Source of the DNA: Branchiostoma floridae
Taxonomy: Eukaryota > Chordata > Leptocardii > Amphioxiformes > Branchiostomatidae
NCBI RefSeq assembly: GCF_000003815.2
Contig: NC_049991.1
Span: 993,259 to 1,057,258 of the forward strand
Length of the DNA stretch: 64,000 nt
Reading direction: 5' to 3'
This document shows positions 13,756-28,500 of the stretch, one piece after another. The notes under the pieces were generated by a model, which saw nothing but the letters and a program-made list of their open reading frames with translations, did no database searches and was not told the origin of the DNA. Made by a program: the position numbers and the translations under genes. The stretch's first letter is position 1. The number at the start of each line of letters is the position of its first letter.

Positions 13756-16529
13756 TGTGTGTGTGTGTCCTCTGTCTTACATAGAATTCATGAGATCAGT
13801 TAACTTATCTGTAGAAAGCCAGGGTTGGCCCAATTGTCCAGGGCAAGTGAAAGTGCCGTTCAGGCAAGTTCATGTCACATCCTACGCCACTTGTCCGATC
13901 AGGCAAGTACGATTTTTCCATGATTTTACCTTTTACATGAACAGTCATGACATCAAGCATTGGTCAACACAGAAAAAGACAGCCAATGATGAAAGAATTC
14001 AAATGCTGGAAATGAAAATCCATAGAAAAATGTCATTTAAATGTTGGGCAAGTAAAGAGTTGTTTTTTTATGTACAAGTAGATTTTTTATGTACTTGCCC
14101 GATAGGACAAGTGAATTATAGAAAACTTGTCCATCCCTGGAAAGCCCTAAGGGAAGTACATTCACACTATTCATGGTGCAAATATCAAAACAGTATTTTG
14201 TTTTAGGTTTGTAGTTTGCTTTCATGATGCAAACACTCAAACTGTTTCAGTTCCTTGAATGAAGGCATGATACCATCGAACCTCTCCCACTGCAGTTATT
14301 GTGGTCCTACACAGCTTTGTACTTCTGCATCAAATGGTTGGTCTGCGATCAGCACTGAATGTATTGTTTTGTCACAATATGAATAAAGTCAAAGGCACTG
14401 AACTGCTGTCTTGTTGATGTGAGTGAATGAGGGAGCCAATTAGTAAACGAGAGTTAGTGAGTGAGTGAGTAAGTGACAGATGAGTGAAAAACTGGTAAAA
14501 TGATTGAAAATGTTAAACTTTCAGATAACAACTACAAATGAATGTCTCACTCTCACCACACTCCCTCACTTTTACCACTCATGCTCACCACTTCAGTATC
14601 CCTGTTGTAGTTGTTGGTGCAAAATCTGGCAGCTTGATTCTGTACCCTTTCCAGTTTATCGTTGTCTTTCTTTACATACAGATCCGGGGATTCCCATAAT
14701 GTTGCGCCATATTCAAAGTTTACCAACCACAGGTATGCAAGTGATTTTACCCTGGCTGGGCATGCCCACAAGTTACATTTGGTCTCATTCCTGCGTTTTG
14801 CTGTCCCATAGGAAAACTTCTAATAATGAGTTCTATGCCTGCAAATCCAATTAAAAACAGTATATCTGGAGATGTTTTGCTTTCTATTGCAAGTGCACAT
14901 AAAAAAAATTTGTCACCCAAATCTAGCGCACAGAACAATTTTTACCCCATGTCAAAATGAAGCCAGCCACTGTCCACTAAAGGTCCTCTTGAGCCCCGAA
15001 AGGCCTGACCACAGCACTCGTAATGCGTAAACGTCCGACAATCGCTCGGGTCACAAAACTTCCATGCATAACCATGCCAGTAATGCACAAGCTTTCATCT
15101 CAAATCCTTTACATATCAGTTCAGATCAGTTAAAGAGAATTTATGGTCAACCTAAAAAACACGCTTTGGGGGCCCAATCATTTCTTCGGCCCGGACTCTT
15201 TAAGGGTCCCCCACTCAGGAATACAGGAATAAGACCATTTGATGCCCCAGTGCCTGACCTTGTGGCCTTCTGTTTCTCCTCCTCCCTCAGCAGCCCCAGC
15301 TCCACCAGCTGCTGTTTCCTCAGAGCGTTGGCCTGGATCACCTCCTCACGCAGCTCCCTGGTCTGCTGCTCCATCTCTGAGATAGTCTGAGAAAAATGGT
15401 GAAGAGAAGCCATGGTGAAAAACTTTAAACTTTGTTACAACCAGGGCTCTAGCCAGCTCGAATTTTTTTCCGCCAGCCAATTCCAATTGTTGTAAAACCG
15501 CGAAAATTCATTTTCCCTATGACACTACAGAGTAGTAAATGTTGCCATTGAGACCTTGACAGACAGGTTTTAGTGAGATTATCGTATGCGAAAGGGCGCC
15601 GACACACATTGTCAACAATCATAACAATAGCAAAACAAACAGTGTGTGACTTTTACAGCCGTGAATGGCGTACCCAAGTCGCCTGTAGCTTCCACCAAGA
15701 ATTTTTGTCCGTCAAGGTTGAAGGATTGGTTTTAAAAAATTTCCGTCAGACGCAGCAAATTTCCGTCAATTGACAGAAAAACGGACACTGGCTAGAGCCC
15801 TGGTTCCAACACAAAAGAAAGACTCACCATAAATTTTTGGGTCGAGAAGGCAACATTTATGATTTGCTGCTGACTGACGTCAACCAATGACTTCCGGAAC
15901 ATCAGAGCAGCGAGTCATCAATCTGAAGAAGGTTGGGGTACTCAACCGAAAATTTATGGTGAGTCTTTCTTTTGTGTTCGAACAAAGTTAAAACTTTTTC
16001 ACTATGAAATTTACCAACACAGATGAGCTTTCGTTCGGATATGTGAAGAGAAGTCATTTTAAAAGAAGCCTTTCTCTGATTGACTTTATTTTCTTTATCC
16101 TTTCAACTTAAGACAGTTTTTACACCTGTTTATCAATTGCACCTGTTCATCCATGTTTTTTAACTTGTAGCTCAACTCCAATTTGAAGGACTGACACTGA
16201 TTTACGTGCACATTGGCACACTATTGTGCACCGTGTACTGTGTATAGACTGACTGCAAAAGCTATGTCACGTAGCTTTATATCACATTGTAGCGATACTG
16301 TATAAAGCTACAGGATAAAAAAATTAGTAAAAATATCCCCACCAAAGATGGACAACAAGGGTAAGAACCTTAAATAAAACCAAACTGCACACACACACAC
16401 ATACACACAGACTAACATACATACACACCCACTCACCCACACACACATACATGTACACATACACACTCACATACACACACATATACATATGTATATACTC
16501 TCACACACATTACGAACACACATTCGCGT

Positions 16530-16563
<34 letters not shown>

Positions 16564-19500
16564 TTTGGTTATATTTGCCAATATCTAGTTTAGATAAAGG
16601 CACAAACAAAACAAACACATGCACAGACATGCACTGACTGATAATTTGGCCCAGTTTAGTCCTGTGTCTAATCTTGAGATCCCTGTCCTTCCTCTCCTCA
16701 GCCTGCCTGTTGACCTCCCCCATGTTGGCCCTCAGACTTGACTGATAATTTGGCCCAGTTTTGGCCTGTACCTAACCTTGAGATCCCTGTCCTTCCTCTC
16801 CTCAGCCTGCCTGTTGACCTCCCCCATGTTGGCCCTCAGACTTGACTGATAATTTGGCCCAGTTTTGGCCTGTGTCTAACCTTAAGATCCCTGTCCTTCC
16901 TCTCCTCAGCCTGCCTGTTGACCTCCCCCATGTTGGCCCTCAGACTTGACTGATAATTTGGCCCAGTTCTAGCCTGTATCTAACCTTGAGATCCCTGTCC
17001 TTCCTCTCCTCAGCCTGCATGCTGACCTCCCCCATGTTGGCCCTCAGACTTGACTGATAATTTGGTCCAGTTTTGGCCTGTACCTAACCTTGAGATCCCT
17101 GTCCTTCCTCTCATCAGCCTGCATGTTGACCTCCTCCATGTTGGCCCAGTTTTAGCCTGTATCTAACCTTAAGATCCCTGTCCTTCCTCTCATCAGCCTG
17201 CCTGCTGACCTCCCCCATGTTGGTCCAGTTTTAGCCTGTATCTAACCTTAAGATCCCTGTCCTTCCTCTCCTCAGCCTGCCTGTTGACCTCCCCCATGTT
17301 GGCCCAGTTTTAGCCTGTATCTAACCTTAAGATCCCTGTCCTTCCTCTCCTCAGCCTGCCTGCTGACCTCCCCCATGTTGGCCCTCAGACTTGACTGATA
17401 ATTTGGCCCAGTTTTGGCCTGTACCTAACCTTGAGATCCCTGTCCTTCCTCTCCTCAGCCTGCCTGTTGACCTCCCCCATGTTGGCCCAGTTTTAGCCTG
17501 TATCTAACCTTAAGATCCCTGTCCTTCCTCTCCTCAGCCTGCCTGCTGACCTCCCCCATGTTGGCCCTCAGACTTGACTGATAATTTGGCCCAGTTTTAG
17601 CCTGTACCTAACCTTGAGATCCCTGTCCTTCCTCTCCTCAGCCTGCCTGCTGACCTCCCCCATGTTGGCCCTCAGACTTGACTGATAATTTGGCCCAGTT
17701 TTGGCCTGTATCTAACCTTGAGATCCCTGTCCTTCCTCTCCTCAGCCTGCCTGCTGACTTCCCCCATGTTGGCCCTCAGACTTGACTGATAATTTGGCCC
17801 AGTTTTAGCCTGTACCTAACCTTAAGATGCCTGTCCTTCCTCTCCTCAGCCTGCCTGCTGACCTCCCCCATGTTGGCCCTCAGACGGTCCTCCAGACTCT
17901 CCAGTGCCTTCTCATGTTCGTGCTGTAGAACGTCCTTCTCGTTCTGGTGGGTACGGAGCATCTGCTGCTTCTCTTGTTCCAGCAAAACTTTCAGCTCCAG
18001 CATCTGAGAATGAATGAACTTTATTGCTCGACAATTGTACAGGATATGGCAACGGCTACTACACTACATACAGATACAAACTACATACAGATACAGTGAA
18101 ACAAACTTTCATCAATAACATTATAAGGAACACATTTATGTATGGATGATCTGGTCTTGCATTTGGAATAATGTACAGATATATTGACCTACGTATGCGG
18201 ATATGCTAGCAGTACATGGAAGATATTGGTCTGCATTCCAGATAGGGAAAAGTGTGTTGTAGTTCTAATATTCTGTAACAGTGCATCTCTCTGTTTATTG
18301 TATGCAGGTCATTACAAAGTGGAATTGATCTTTGATATTTTCATAATATGTGCTGAGAGGAAAAACACTTGCCCTTTAATTTATGTTAGCATATGTTTGA
18401 GTGGTTACCCAGTGTGCATGCGTGCACTGTCACTAGAAGTTCCATTCAGCCAATATCCAACTGACAAAAAACGTCAGTTGGGTGAGAGCTTGCTCATAAC
18501 TGAAAAATGCAAGGTAATGCACGCTATATATGAACCGATCCTGATCGAACGCCATATCGAACAAATAGAACCAGGTAGAACCCCCTATTCTATTTCGAAC
18601 ACCTCCGTCAAAAACAGCCACAGTGGGACAGAAATGGGGAAGAAAAATGCTATGCTGTTCTTTGTTGAAGACTACATCCACCGAGTATAGTTGTTTGGGG
18701 AGAGAGAGCCACTGCATAGCATTACATTGTTGGTGGGCAGGATGCACCTGTAGAGCAGGGTAATGTATAGGACACGGTGGGATTCTGCACTAGCAGACTT
18801 TGTAGAAGGGTATCAGTTGGCGTGTAGTGAGTGCCTGTCTGCCTGAGCACCTTTCTTTTCGTTTTTGTCATGAACATACATGCAACTGTTATGCATGCAA
18901 CAAACGCAGTAGAAATCCTGTCACAGATATATGTACCCTGGTTTCCAAACGCATTTGTGTCTAGTGCAATTTAACACTGTATATATCAGTTCAAACATAC
19001 TTTTTCGTCATCAAAGATCGTCAAATATTTGAACAAGCAGTTCAAGTACAAATTCAGGTCCGTGTATACCTGTACCCGTACCTTAAATTTGTTAAGGTAC
19101 ACAGCTCTAAGTCCTCTCCTTAAGATTGTGTCCTTCCCTGAAAATTCCTGACAGACATGGCTTGCATAGCCCTAGGCAAATGTAGATGCCAAACATTTTG
19201 CTATTGATAGACAAAAGGGTGAAATCTGAAATATTCAGGTAGATCAGATGCATGAATTTGGAGTCAGTTTGTTTTTTGCAACTTAAATCGGATGGTACAC
19301 CAGCCTGGCATGACTGTATTTTATCAAAACCTCTTTCAGGTATGCAAGAATGCAGACTAATCATGATGATGAATAAATCTAATGAAACTTAGCTTAATAA
19401 AGCTTTTATAAGGAAAAATGCTGAAAATTGTTCAACTGAGAGTAATGCTAGATTGGCACAAAGAAAATTTACCCAAGAAATAATTCTACAAAAGTTTAAT

Positions 19501-22500
19501 TATATGTAATTAAAATTTTATCAAAATGACCTAACCCATCACATGGACCACTATTAAGTAACAGGTATTACACTGTATCTGACTTGCCATGGGATCAATT
19601 GGAACCTAATCGTAAATCCTGCTTCTAACTAACACTGTTAGAGAGAAATCTTTACCCCCTCCCCATATGATGTAGCTAATCTTGTGACTAAGTGTGGTGT
19701 GGCTTAAATGGTAGCAATGCAGTAACAGTGGAGGATTTGATCCCGACTAGGGCTGGGTACCGGTACAGAAAATTCAGGTCCAGGTCCGGTTCAGGTCCAG
19801 AGGATCAGGTCCAGGTCCGGACCTGAACCTGGACCTGATTCAGTATGACTCATACCAATGGTGCATTTCACTACAAAGAAATCTGTTTGGTGAAGTATTA
19901 GACTTACACTGGCGTTTTAAAATCCTACAACGCTAACTGCACCTGTACGATTGGCTGTAAAACTTGGTAGAAATTACTATAAACTCTACTCTACTTCACT
20001 CTTGTCATTTTCTTCCAACTGCAAGCGCCAAAACGTGTGAATGCCTGATCAAATAATATGTTAATTTTCTAATCGGTCCAACATCCGGTCCACCTAACTT
20101 TTTCAGGTCCGGTTTTTCTGGACCGGTCCAATAAGAAAAACCGGTTTTGTACCGGTACGCTGTACCGATACCCAGCCCTAATCCCGACCCTTACATAATT
20201 TTGTATGCTGATTTGCACACTACTGGACAGGGGTTGATACATACATTTGTAATTGTAGTCCTTCAGATAAGCTGACCAGACATTAAATCAGCCTTTAGGA
20301 GTAGGGTCCACCTTGGCTGTAGATTAAACATGCACTATTATATATGGTAGTTTTATTACCCCACATGAATATGAACTCCAACCTGAACACTTGAAACTAG
20401 GGATGGGTACTGGTACAGAAAATTCAGGTCCAGGTCCGGTTCAGAGGATCAGGTCCAGGTCCGGTTTTTCTAGACCGGTCCAACAAGAAAAACAGTTTTG
20501 TACCAGTACGGTCCCACTCCTACTTGGAACCCTTTCCTTACTTTTTTGCTGTGCACTACCACAGACCCCTAAGAAGCACCAGGGGTGGGGGTGGAATCCT
20601 GACCGTTTTGTGTACCTTGTGCTCGTTCCTTTGTCTCTCCTCCTCCAGCTGCCTCTGGAACTCCCTCTGCTGTTTCTCCCGAAGGATCTTGGACCTCTCC
20701 AAGTCTGCCTCCACTTTCTCCATCTGTGGTGATGAGAAGACAGTTAGAAACATCATCTGCACCAAACTCAAATTTCAATTATCACTATGTCATGTAGTGT
20801 TGCCTTTTATTTTTCAACTTTACTGTTATGATACTGTGGTAAGTGACAAATAATCAGACCTCATTCCCAGGTAACTTAAAAAGCCATACTGTACTCCAGA
20901 GGAGAGTGTTCCAGTTCTGCTGGTAATATTTTTCTGAATCCCAAAACGTAATTGTATCGACCACTTGACATTGAACTTGAACAAGGGAGCATTGCATTAC
21001 AAGCATTAACCTGGCGAGCAACTATTGGACAAACTTCAACTTGGCAGCTCTAAAGAAATACTTGGTTGAGCTTGAAACTTACTATTGCAATGTGTTTCTG
21101 AATACTTGTTTGACAACTTGTAGCCTTAGTAACTTTATGTCCCACTTGCTTTTGGTCAAAAATGGGCTTTGATCTTTGTCAATCATCCCATTGAAACCCA
21201 TACTTAAGACTTGAAAAAAAAGGGCCTTCATAAAAATTGAAGTCTCCCTCTCCTGGCAGAGAACTCCCTAAAGAAGTTAACATTGTCGCACCAGAAGTCT
21301 GTGATGGAGGCTATAGTTGATACTTCTAGTTCTTTACCTGGGACTTCATGTCTGCATACACTTGGTTCGAGTTTTTCTCCACTTGTCTCTTAAAGTCCTC
21401 CAAGGCTAGATCAGCCTGCTGGGTCTGGAACTGGAAAAACACAGTAAAGCAGTGATATTAGTTTAGCATTGGACACCCCTTATTAGTCCTGTTATGAGAT
21501 GTCATGTGTGTGGGCTTTGTCTAACAAATGCTGAACATCACAGAGCACAGTGTTTATCTGTACAATTCTTACCCTACCTTCTGTATTTCAGCCATTTTCT
21601 GAATCTGTTCATCCTTGTCTTTAATAGCCTCCTCCAGTTTGCGTATTTTCTTCAAGGCATCAGCCTTCTCCTGCTCCAGTTCGGAGTGCAGAGCCCGGAC
21701 CTTCTTCTCGTGAAGATTTTCCTTGTGCATCTTGTCCTGTTGGTGTACTGCCTCCAACTCCCTATGTGTATGAAATAACAACTTACATGTACATGTACAA
21801 GAAGCTACACCAATTCAGGAGTACCAAAGCATTCATAATACATATAAAGCATACATCAGAGCTCGAAATTCATTTTTGAGGTTAGGTGCACTGGTGCACC
21901 AAGCTTAAAAAATTGGGTGCACCAAAAATTTTTTGGGTGTACCACTGATATTTAAGTAGAATGTCAGAAAAAATCAATAACAAAACTTAGTTACAAGCTA
22001 TCAAATTCTTAAAAAAGTACCATGACAGACATCTTTATTATCTTTCTAACACTTAGATGTCAAGAATATGATGTATACTTGATATCTTTACATACATAAA
22101 CCTAAGAAAATATTTGGGTGCACCCTGTGCACCCACTGAAAAAAATTGGGTGCACAATTCCAATTTGGGTGCACCTGGGTTCTCACCTCATCTGTCTCTG
22201 CCTCTCGTGTTCTGACTCCTGCAGGGACTGTTTGAGCTGTGAGATGTGAGCCTCCAGGTCACCTATCTGGTCCTGAGCCCTGTACTATATAACTTACCTC
22301 ATCTGTCTCTGCCTCTCGTGTTCCGACTCCTGTAGGGACTGTTTGAACTGTGAGATGTGAGCCTCCAGGTCACCTATCTGGTCCTGAGCCCTGTACTATA
22401 TAACTACTTACCTGATCTGTCTCTGCCTCTCGTGTTCTGACTCCTGCAGGGACTGTTGAGCTGTGAGACATGAGCCTCCAGGTCACCTATCTGGTCCTGA

Positions 22501-25500
22501 GCCCTGTACTATATAACTTACACTACTTACCTCATCTGTCTCTGCCTCTCGTGTTCTGACTCCTACAGGGACTGTTTGAGCTGTGAGACATGCGCCTCCA
22601 GGTCACCTATCTGGTCCTGAGCCCTGTACTATATAACTTACCTCATCTGTCTCTGTCTCTCATGTTCCGACTCCTGTAGCGACTGTTTGAGCTGTGAGAC
22701 ATGCGCCTCCAGATCACCTATCTGGTCCTGAGCCCTGTACTATATAATATGTGCTACACTACTTACCTCATCTGTCTCTGCCTCTCGTGTTCTGACTCCT
22801 GCAGGGACTGTTTAAGCTGTGAGACATGAGCCTCCAGGTCACCTATCTGGTCCTGAGCCCTGTACTATATAACTACTTACCTGATCTGTCTCTGCCTCTC
22901 GTGTTCTGACTCCTGTAGGGACTGTTTGAGCTGTGAGACATGCGCCTCCAGGTCACCTATCTGGTCCTGAGCCCTGGCTGCAGCCAGACTGTTCTCCTGT
23001 CTCAGGTACTCCACACTGGCCTCCGACTTGTTCCTCAGGGTACGCAGCTCCTGCTCATGGTCTTCTTTAAGTCTTTCTGAGTTTCTTTCAAGTGCTGAGG
23101 AAAGGCACAATTCAGACTAAAATCATTTTCACTTTTCACATTTTATACAAACACTAGAATATATCTTTCTTACTACTAATGCTAGTGGTAATAAGAAAAG
23201 AGAATATTGTCCATTCTATAGGAGATTTAATACAAACAAGAAAAGCTGGACAGGTACATGTATATACAAGACAAAGGGACTATCATAATCATTATACAAA
23301 TGTGATACAAAATTATTTGCAGCTAAAAAAGACAACAAAAAAGAAGTCATAGCTCCATAAGTAAGACTAGGTCAACCATCAAAAAGATAGCACCAAACTG
23401 GCCAAGGAGTGTAGTCAGCCAAAAGGTGTCCATTTGCCCCAGTAGTGAAACACACTCCTAAGCCGGCATCACTCCTCTGCTAGCTTTTGATACTGTCCTA
23501 TGTACCGTAGAATCTGTTTGGAGATTATAGATTACCGTCAAACTTGGCCTGCCAGTCGGCCAGGTCCCCGCTGATCTCGCTACACCTGTGCTCCAGCTGC
23601 AGTTTCTCTGTGGACAGACGGTTCCTCTCAGCAACACTGCTCTCTACATCCTTGGTCAGCTGTGCCACCCGGGCCTCCAGTTCTTTTACTACACTGCCCT
23701 ATAAACGATGACAGGTCGAGAGGGGTAGTTTAAGTGGAATTACATTACGTGTATCATTTAATGTAAGTTCATCTGTGACGGTAGTCAACATTATGCTTCA
23801 ATTTAAAACCTTATATCCGTACACAAAATAAAGCGCTTACCAACAAGCTTTCAATTAGTCCTCTGATCCTTATCAAGTTGAAATGACCCAAAGCCTACTT
23901 CCAAGCACCTTTGACCCTTTGCTAACGTCACACTTCCGTTCCGAATGTGTGACGTAGGCTTCGGGTCATTTCAACTTGATAAGGATCAGAAGACTGATCA
24001 AAAGCTTGTTGGTAAGCGCTTTATGTTGTGTACGGATACAAGGTCTTAAAATTGTAACATAATACATGTATCATTTACAGGTGCGCCATACTATACAACC
24101 GTATAGATTCAGGAACATGCTATGTGATGGGAAATAGGAACCCTTAAGTCTCAATAATTCAATTTCTTGCTGAAACATAAATCAAGCAGGCTGGTGAAAA
24201 AGAATAAGAACAATGAAAGAGGCACCAGCATCCTGTGATAGACCAAATTTTGACCAAAACAGGACAGCTTAGACCCTACCTATTCCTTCTAACTCAAAAA
24301 GTCTCCAGATTGGGCAAAAGTTTTCAAGAGAGTGTGATATTGTATGTTTGTACCAACCGTGGAGGCCGTCTGTGCCTGATACTCCTGCTCCATTTTCTGT
24401 AGCCTGCTGTTGGTATCATCCAGCAGTTCCTGTATGTTCTTGGTGTGCTGTTTCTGCATGTCAAACTTCTCCTGCTCGAAGTCCGCCACCATGTCGTGGA
24501 GTCTTTTCTCGTACTCATTCTGTGTGCTGGCCGTCGTCTGCTCCGTCATCTTCTTCAACTCAGCTATCTGNNNNNNNNNNNNNNNNNNNNNNNNNNNNNN
24601 NNNNNNNNNNNNNNNNNNNNNNNNNNNNNNNNNNNNNNNNNNNNNNNNNNNNNNNNNNNNNNNNNNNNNNCGTATGAACATATATTAGACAGACGTTTAA
24701 GACCACCAAAATGCCTTTCCTGTTCCCTGTTGAAGTTAAGTCACAGATTGAAAACCTTCACATCCTCTTTTATAAAATTCAGGATACTTAACTTACTTTA
24801 AAACATGATTTAGAGCCGTATTCTAGATTGCTATGAGTTACACAGGGGGCAAGAAAACAATAGACCCTTTGAACCATGTGAACTGCTTTCGTTACAGGGG
24901 GATTTTACTCTGCAACATAATCACGCTCGTCCGTAAACGAAGAACGTGTTCAGAAAGTGTTCGCCAAACCCAGAAGAAGCAGTGTTTGATTATAACCCAT
25001 CTCCGTCCTGACTAATTTATGACAAGTTAATATGTACAAAAAAAGGCCGTTTTGTCGGTATTTTACGCAAGTAGGGAAGGGGAATGGCTACATACAGTGC
25101 ATAGCAATTTTCAGAAACGTTTGACCGCAATACTCATGATACACTTGGCCCTATAACACCACAAACCAAGGATACAACATACACCATAAAGGTTCCACCA
25201 AAGGTTCCACCATAAGTTGTAACCTTTCTGCAGAAATAACGTTTGTCTTACCAGTGATACACTTGGCCCTATAACACCACAAACCAAGCATACAACATAC
25301 ACCATAAAGGTTCCACCAAAGGTTCCACCATAAGTTGTAACCTTTCTGCAGAAATAACGTTTGTCTTACCAGTGACCTAAGATATTTTACAAAGCAAAGG
25401 TTAAAGAATTTGAGTGCAGACGCCACCTGTCTAGAATTTTCTGAACTGCACCATCATGTTTTTGCTGTAAGACTAACATCTCCTCGTGAAAGCGAGACTG

Positions 25501-28500
25501 GAGCAGCTTGGTTCTCATCTCCAGTTCCTTCTCCTGCAGCCTGCCCAGGGTGGAGTCCTCGTGGCCACGCAGGGAACTACTGCCGTACCCCGTACTGGTG
25601 CTGGACCTGACAGGGAGGAAGTGCAAGGGAAAACCTTTCTTTGGTTCGATATTCTTTATACCCGTCACATTATCCACAATCTTCGGGCATATTGATGGAA
25701 GATCAGCCATATTTAAGGTCAACAGAGGGTTGCACATATTTTTCACCTGAAAACCGTCCCTGTCACATATAGGCCATACTTTGAACCTAATACAATTGTT
25801 GTGCAATTAAGTTATTATTATACTAGTAAGTGAGGCTCGGGCGATTGCCTCAGAATCGTCGTCCGATCGATTTTCACCGAATGTGACAAGAGGGTAGTTC
25901 CATAAAGATTTGAAAAAATAAGGATAATTATAGACAATATCTCCACAAGTCACATAAGTTACTCAATGACAAACAGTTTATTTTTTGTCAATGTGCGATG
26001 TAATTTTAGGAAACATTTGGTTGCTGTTGTATTCATAAAAATGTGGTCTTTTAGAATATAACACCTCCTACTGGGATTGAATCATTGTGATTACATACAA
26101 GAGTCACACCTTGACTCTATGCCTATTCAATGGTGAATCTGAATCTAAGCATTTGGGAAAGATTAGGCAGTAGAAAGACTTTGCTGTCCAGCAGGGCTCT
26201 AGCCAGCTCGAAATTTTTTTCCGTCAGCCAATTCCCATTGTCGCGAAAACCGCGAAAATTAGAAAGACGGAACTGAGACCTTGAAAAACAGGTTTTAATG
26301 AGATTATTGTATGCGAAAGGGCGCTGAAACACTAAGTCAACAATCATAACAATAGCAAAACAGTGTGTGGCTTTCCGACCGTGGACAGCGTCCCCTAGCC
26401 GCCTGTAGCTTCCACCAAGAATTTCTGTCCGTCAAGGTTGACGGATTGGTTAAAAAAGATTTCTCACACGCAGCAAATTTCTGTCAATTGACGGAAAAAC
26501 GGACGCTGGCTAGAGCCCTGCTGTCCAGTACCCTACCTGGTCATGGTGGTCCTGGGTTTGATGGGTGATGTTCTAACGGGAGCCAGTGGAGACTTGGAAC
26601 GTGGCCTTCGAGTCTCCTCCTCGCTCTCATCAGAAGACAATGAGAAGGACGGTTTGGTGCGACTACTGTACAGGGTACGGGAGGCGCGGGAATCTGCACC
26701 ATTTTCCTCGCGTCTGAAAGGCAACATCTGCATTTAATCTTAAATCCACTCAGGGTCTACAGAGTACAAATGTTAGGCCAGAACAGTTTGATTTGTTGAC
26801 TGCTAGGATTGAAGAGTGAAACTTAAAAGGCTTTTTCGATGACGGATTTTGAGGAATTTTCCCAATTGAAAGCTCATTACTTGTTGATTCCCTTGGTTTT
26901 GCCAGAAAATTGCTAAAATAGTAAAAAATTAGGACAAAATTAGTTGCTGAACATGGGAGATCATGGACATCCACTTCTAACTAGTTAGAAAATAAAAGTT
27001 AAAAATGAAATGAAAAGACAAGTTGTTATTTGTAAGAAAGAAAAGCAGCACTCAGATTATACCCTCCAAAATATCTCCCCCTAGCAAGTTAGAACAGAAC
27101 AACACAAACACAAACCTATGCGCCCCTCTATCCCTGAGCATACTCTCCACTCCAGTGGAGTGCTGTGGGGACTTCCTAAGGGAGGAGTACCTGTGAGGAT
27201 GGTGCCGTGAGGTGGACAGTGATCCCGGATCCTCCACACGGGACAGAAGGGAGGACGCTAGCGTATCGTCCAACTCTCCCGCCACCCAGTCGGGAACACG
27301 CTGATTTTGCTGGATGACAAAAGGAGATGGCAAATGTAACATTATTAGGATTTTCTAGGTCAATAATTTTCAGATCATTTACATTGCACTGTGGGCAATC
27401 TTTTGGGATCCGTAAGTGGCATATACCACCTCCGTATGAAATTCTACAGAATCTAACAGATTGGGAGTACGCCATAGCACTTTCGGTGCATTCGAGCCCC
27501 TGTACGAGCCAATATGGGTGACACGGGTGCCCTGTACAGCCGAGGCGAGTAAGGAAAGCAGCGCGTGTAAGTACAGCCTGCATACAGCAATGTGGCATTT
27601 GCACAGAGATTGTATGTACAACTCACTTACCACTTGTGCAATGAGCAATGCACGCAACCGCTCACAGCCAGGCGTGGCGTGCAGACTACATATTTACACC
27701 TTGCACAACCGTGCAAGTGACGTGCATTGAAGCACTCCCTCCCTGCCCTTGCCATGCCTTCCCCACAAAAAACATGTATGGCGGGTTGTGCCCTAGGCTT
27801 CCCATGGACTTTCATCAAACGATTTGAATGCATTTTGCAGAACTGCCCTACAACAGTGTCCTGATGTCAAAAGCTATCTGCCACACAAATATCAAGACCA
27901 TAGCTATGGCAGGGCTCGAAATTCATTTTTGGGAATAGGTGCACTGGTGCACCCAACCTAGAAAATTGGGTGCACCAAAAGATTTTTCGGTGCACCACAT
28001 AAAATAAAGTAGAATATCAGAATAACCTAATTGCAAACCTACTTAATTAGTAATTTGAATGGAGCTCTTAAGAAATTGGAAGTACTATGACAGACATTTT
28101 ATTAATAATATCTTTCTAATACATAGATGGCAAGAATATGGTATTTACTTAGTATACTGACATCTTCACATACATGAGCCTATGAAAATATTTGGGTGCA
28201 CCCTGTGCACCCACAGAAAAAAATTGGGTGCACAGCTCCAATTATGGGTGCACAAAACCCCAGTATTTCGAGCCCTGTATGGTCATAGTCTATAACTAAT
28301 GATAATTTTCCTCACTTATCATGAAAATGTACAATGTAGACACACAGACACACATACAGTCACATGCAGCTAATAGTTTTATTTATTTGTTAATCCACAT
28401 TTTATGGAAATGATTATTAGACATGACTTGTAACAACGGTAAAAACATGTGAAAAAAAGATTTGAGCACAGGAGAAAGGTGGTAAAAAAAGAAGCTGGAA

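Noticed and set aside
16433-16723. 96-codon frame rich in VCVCVC
   Set aside because: Translation of a CA/TG microsatellite running into a copy of the CEP112 exon edge.
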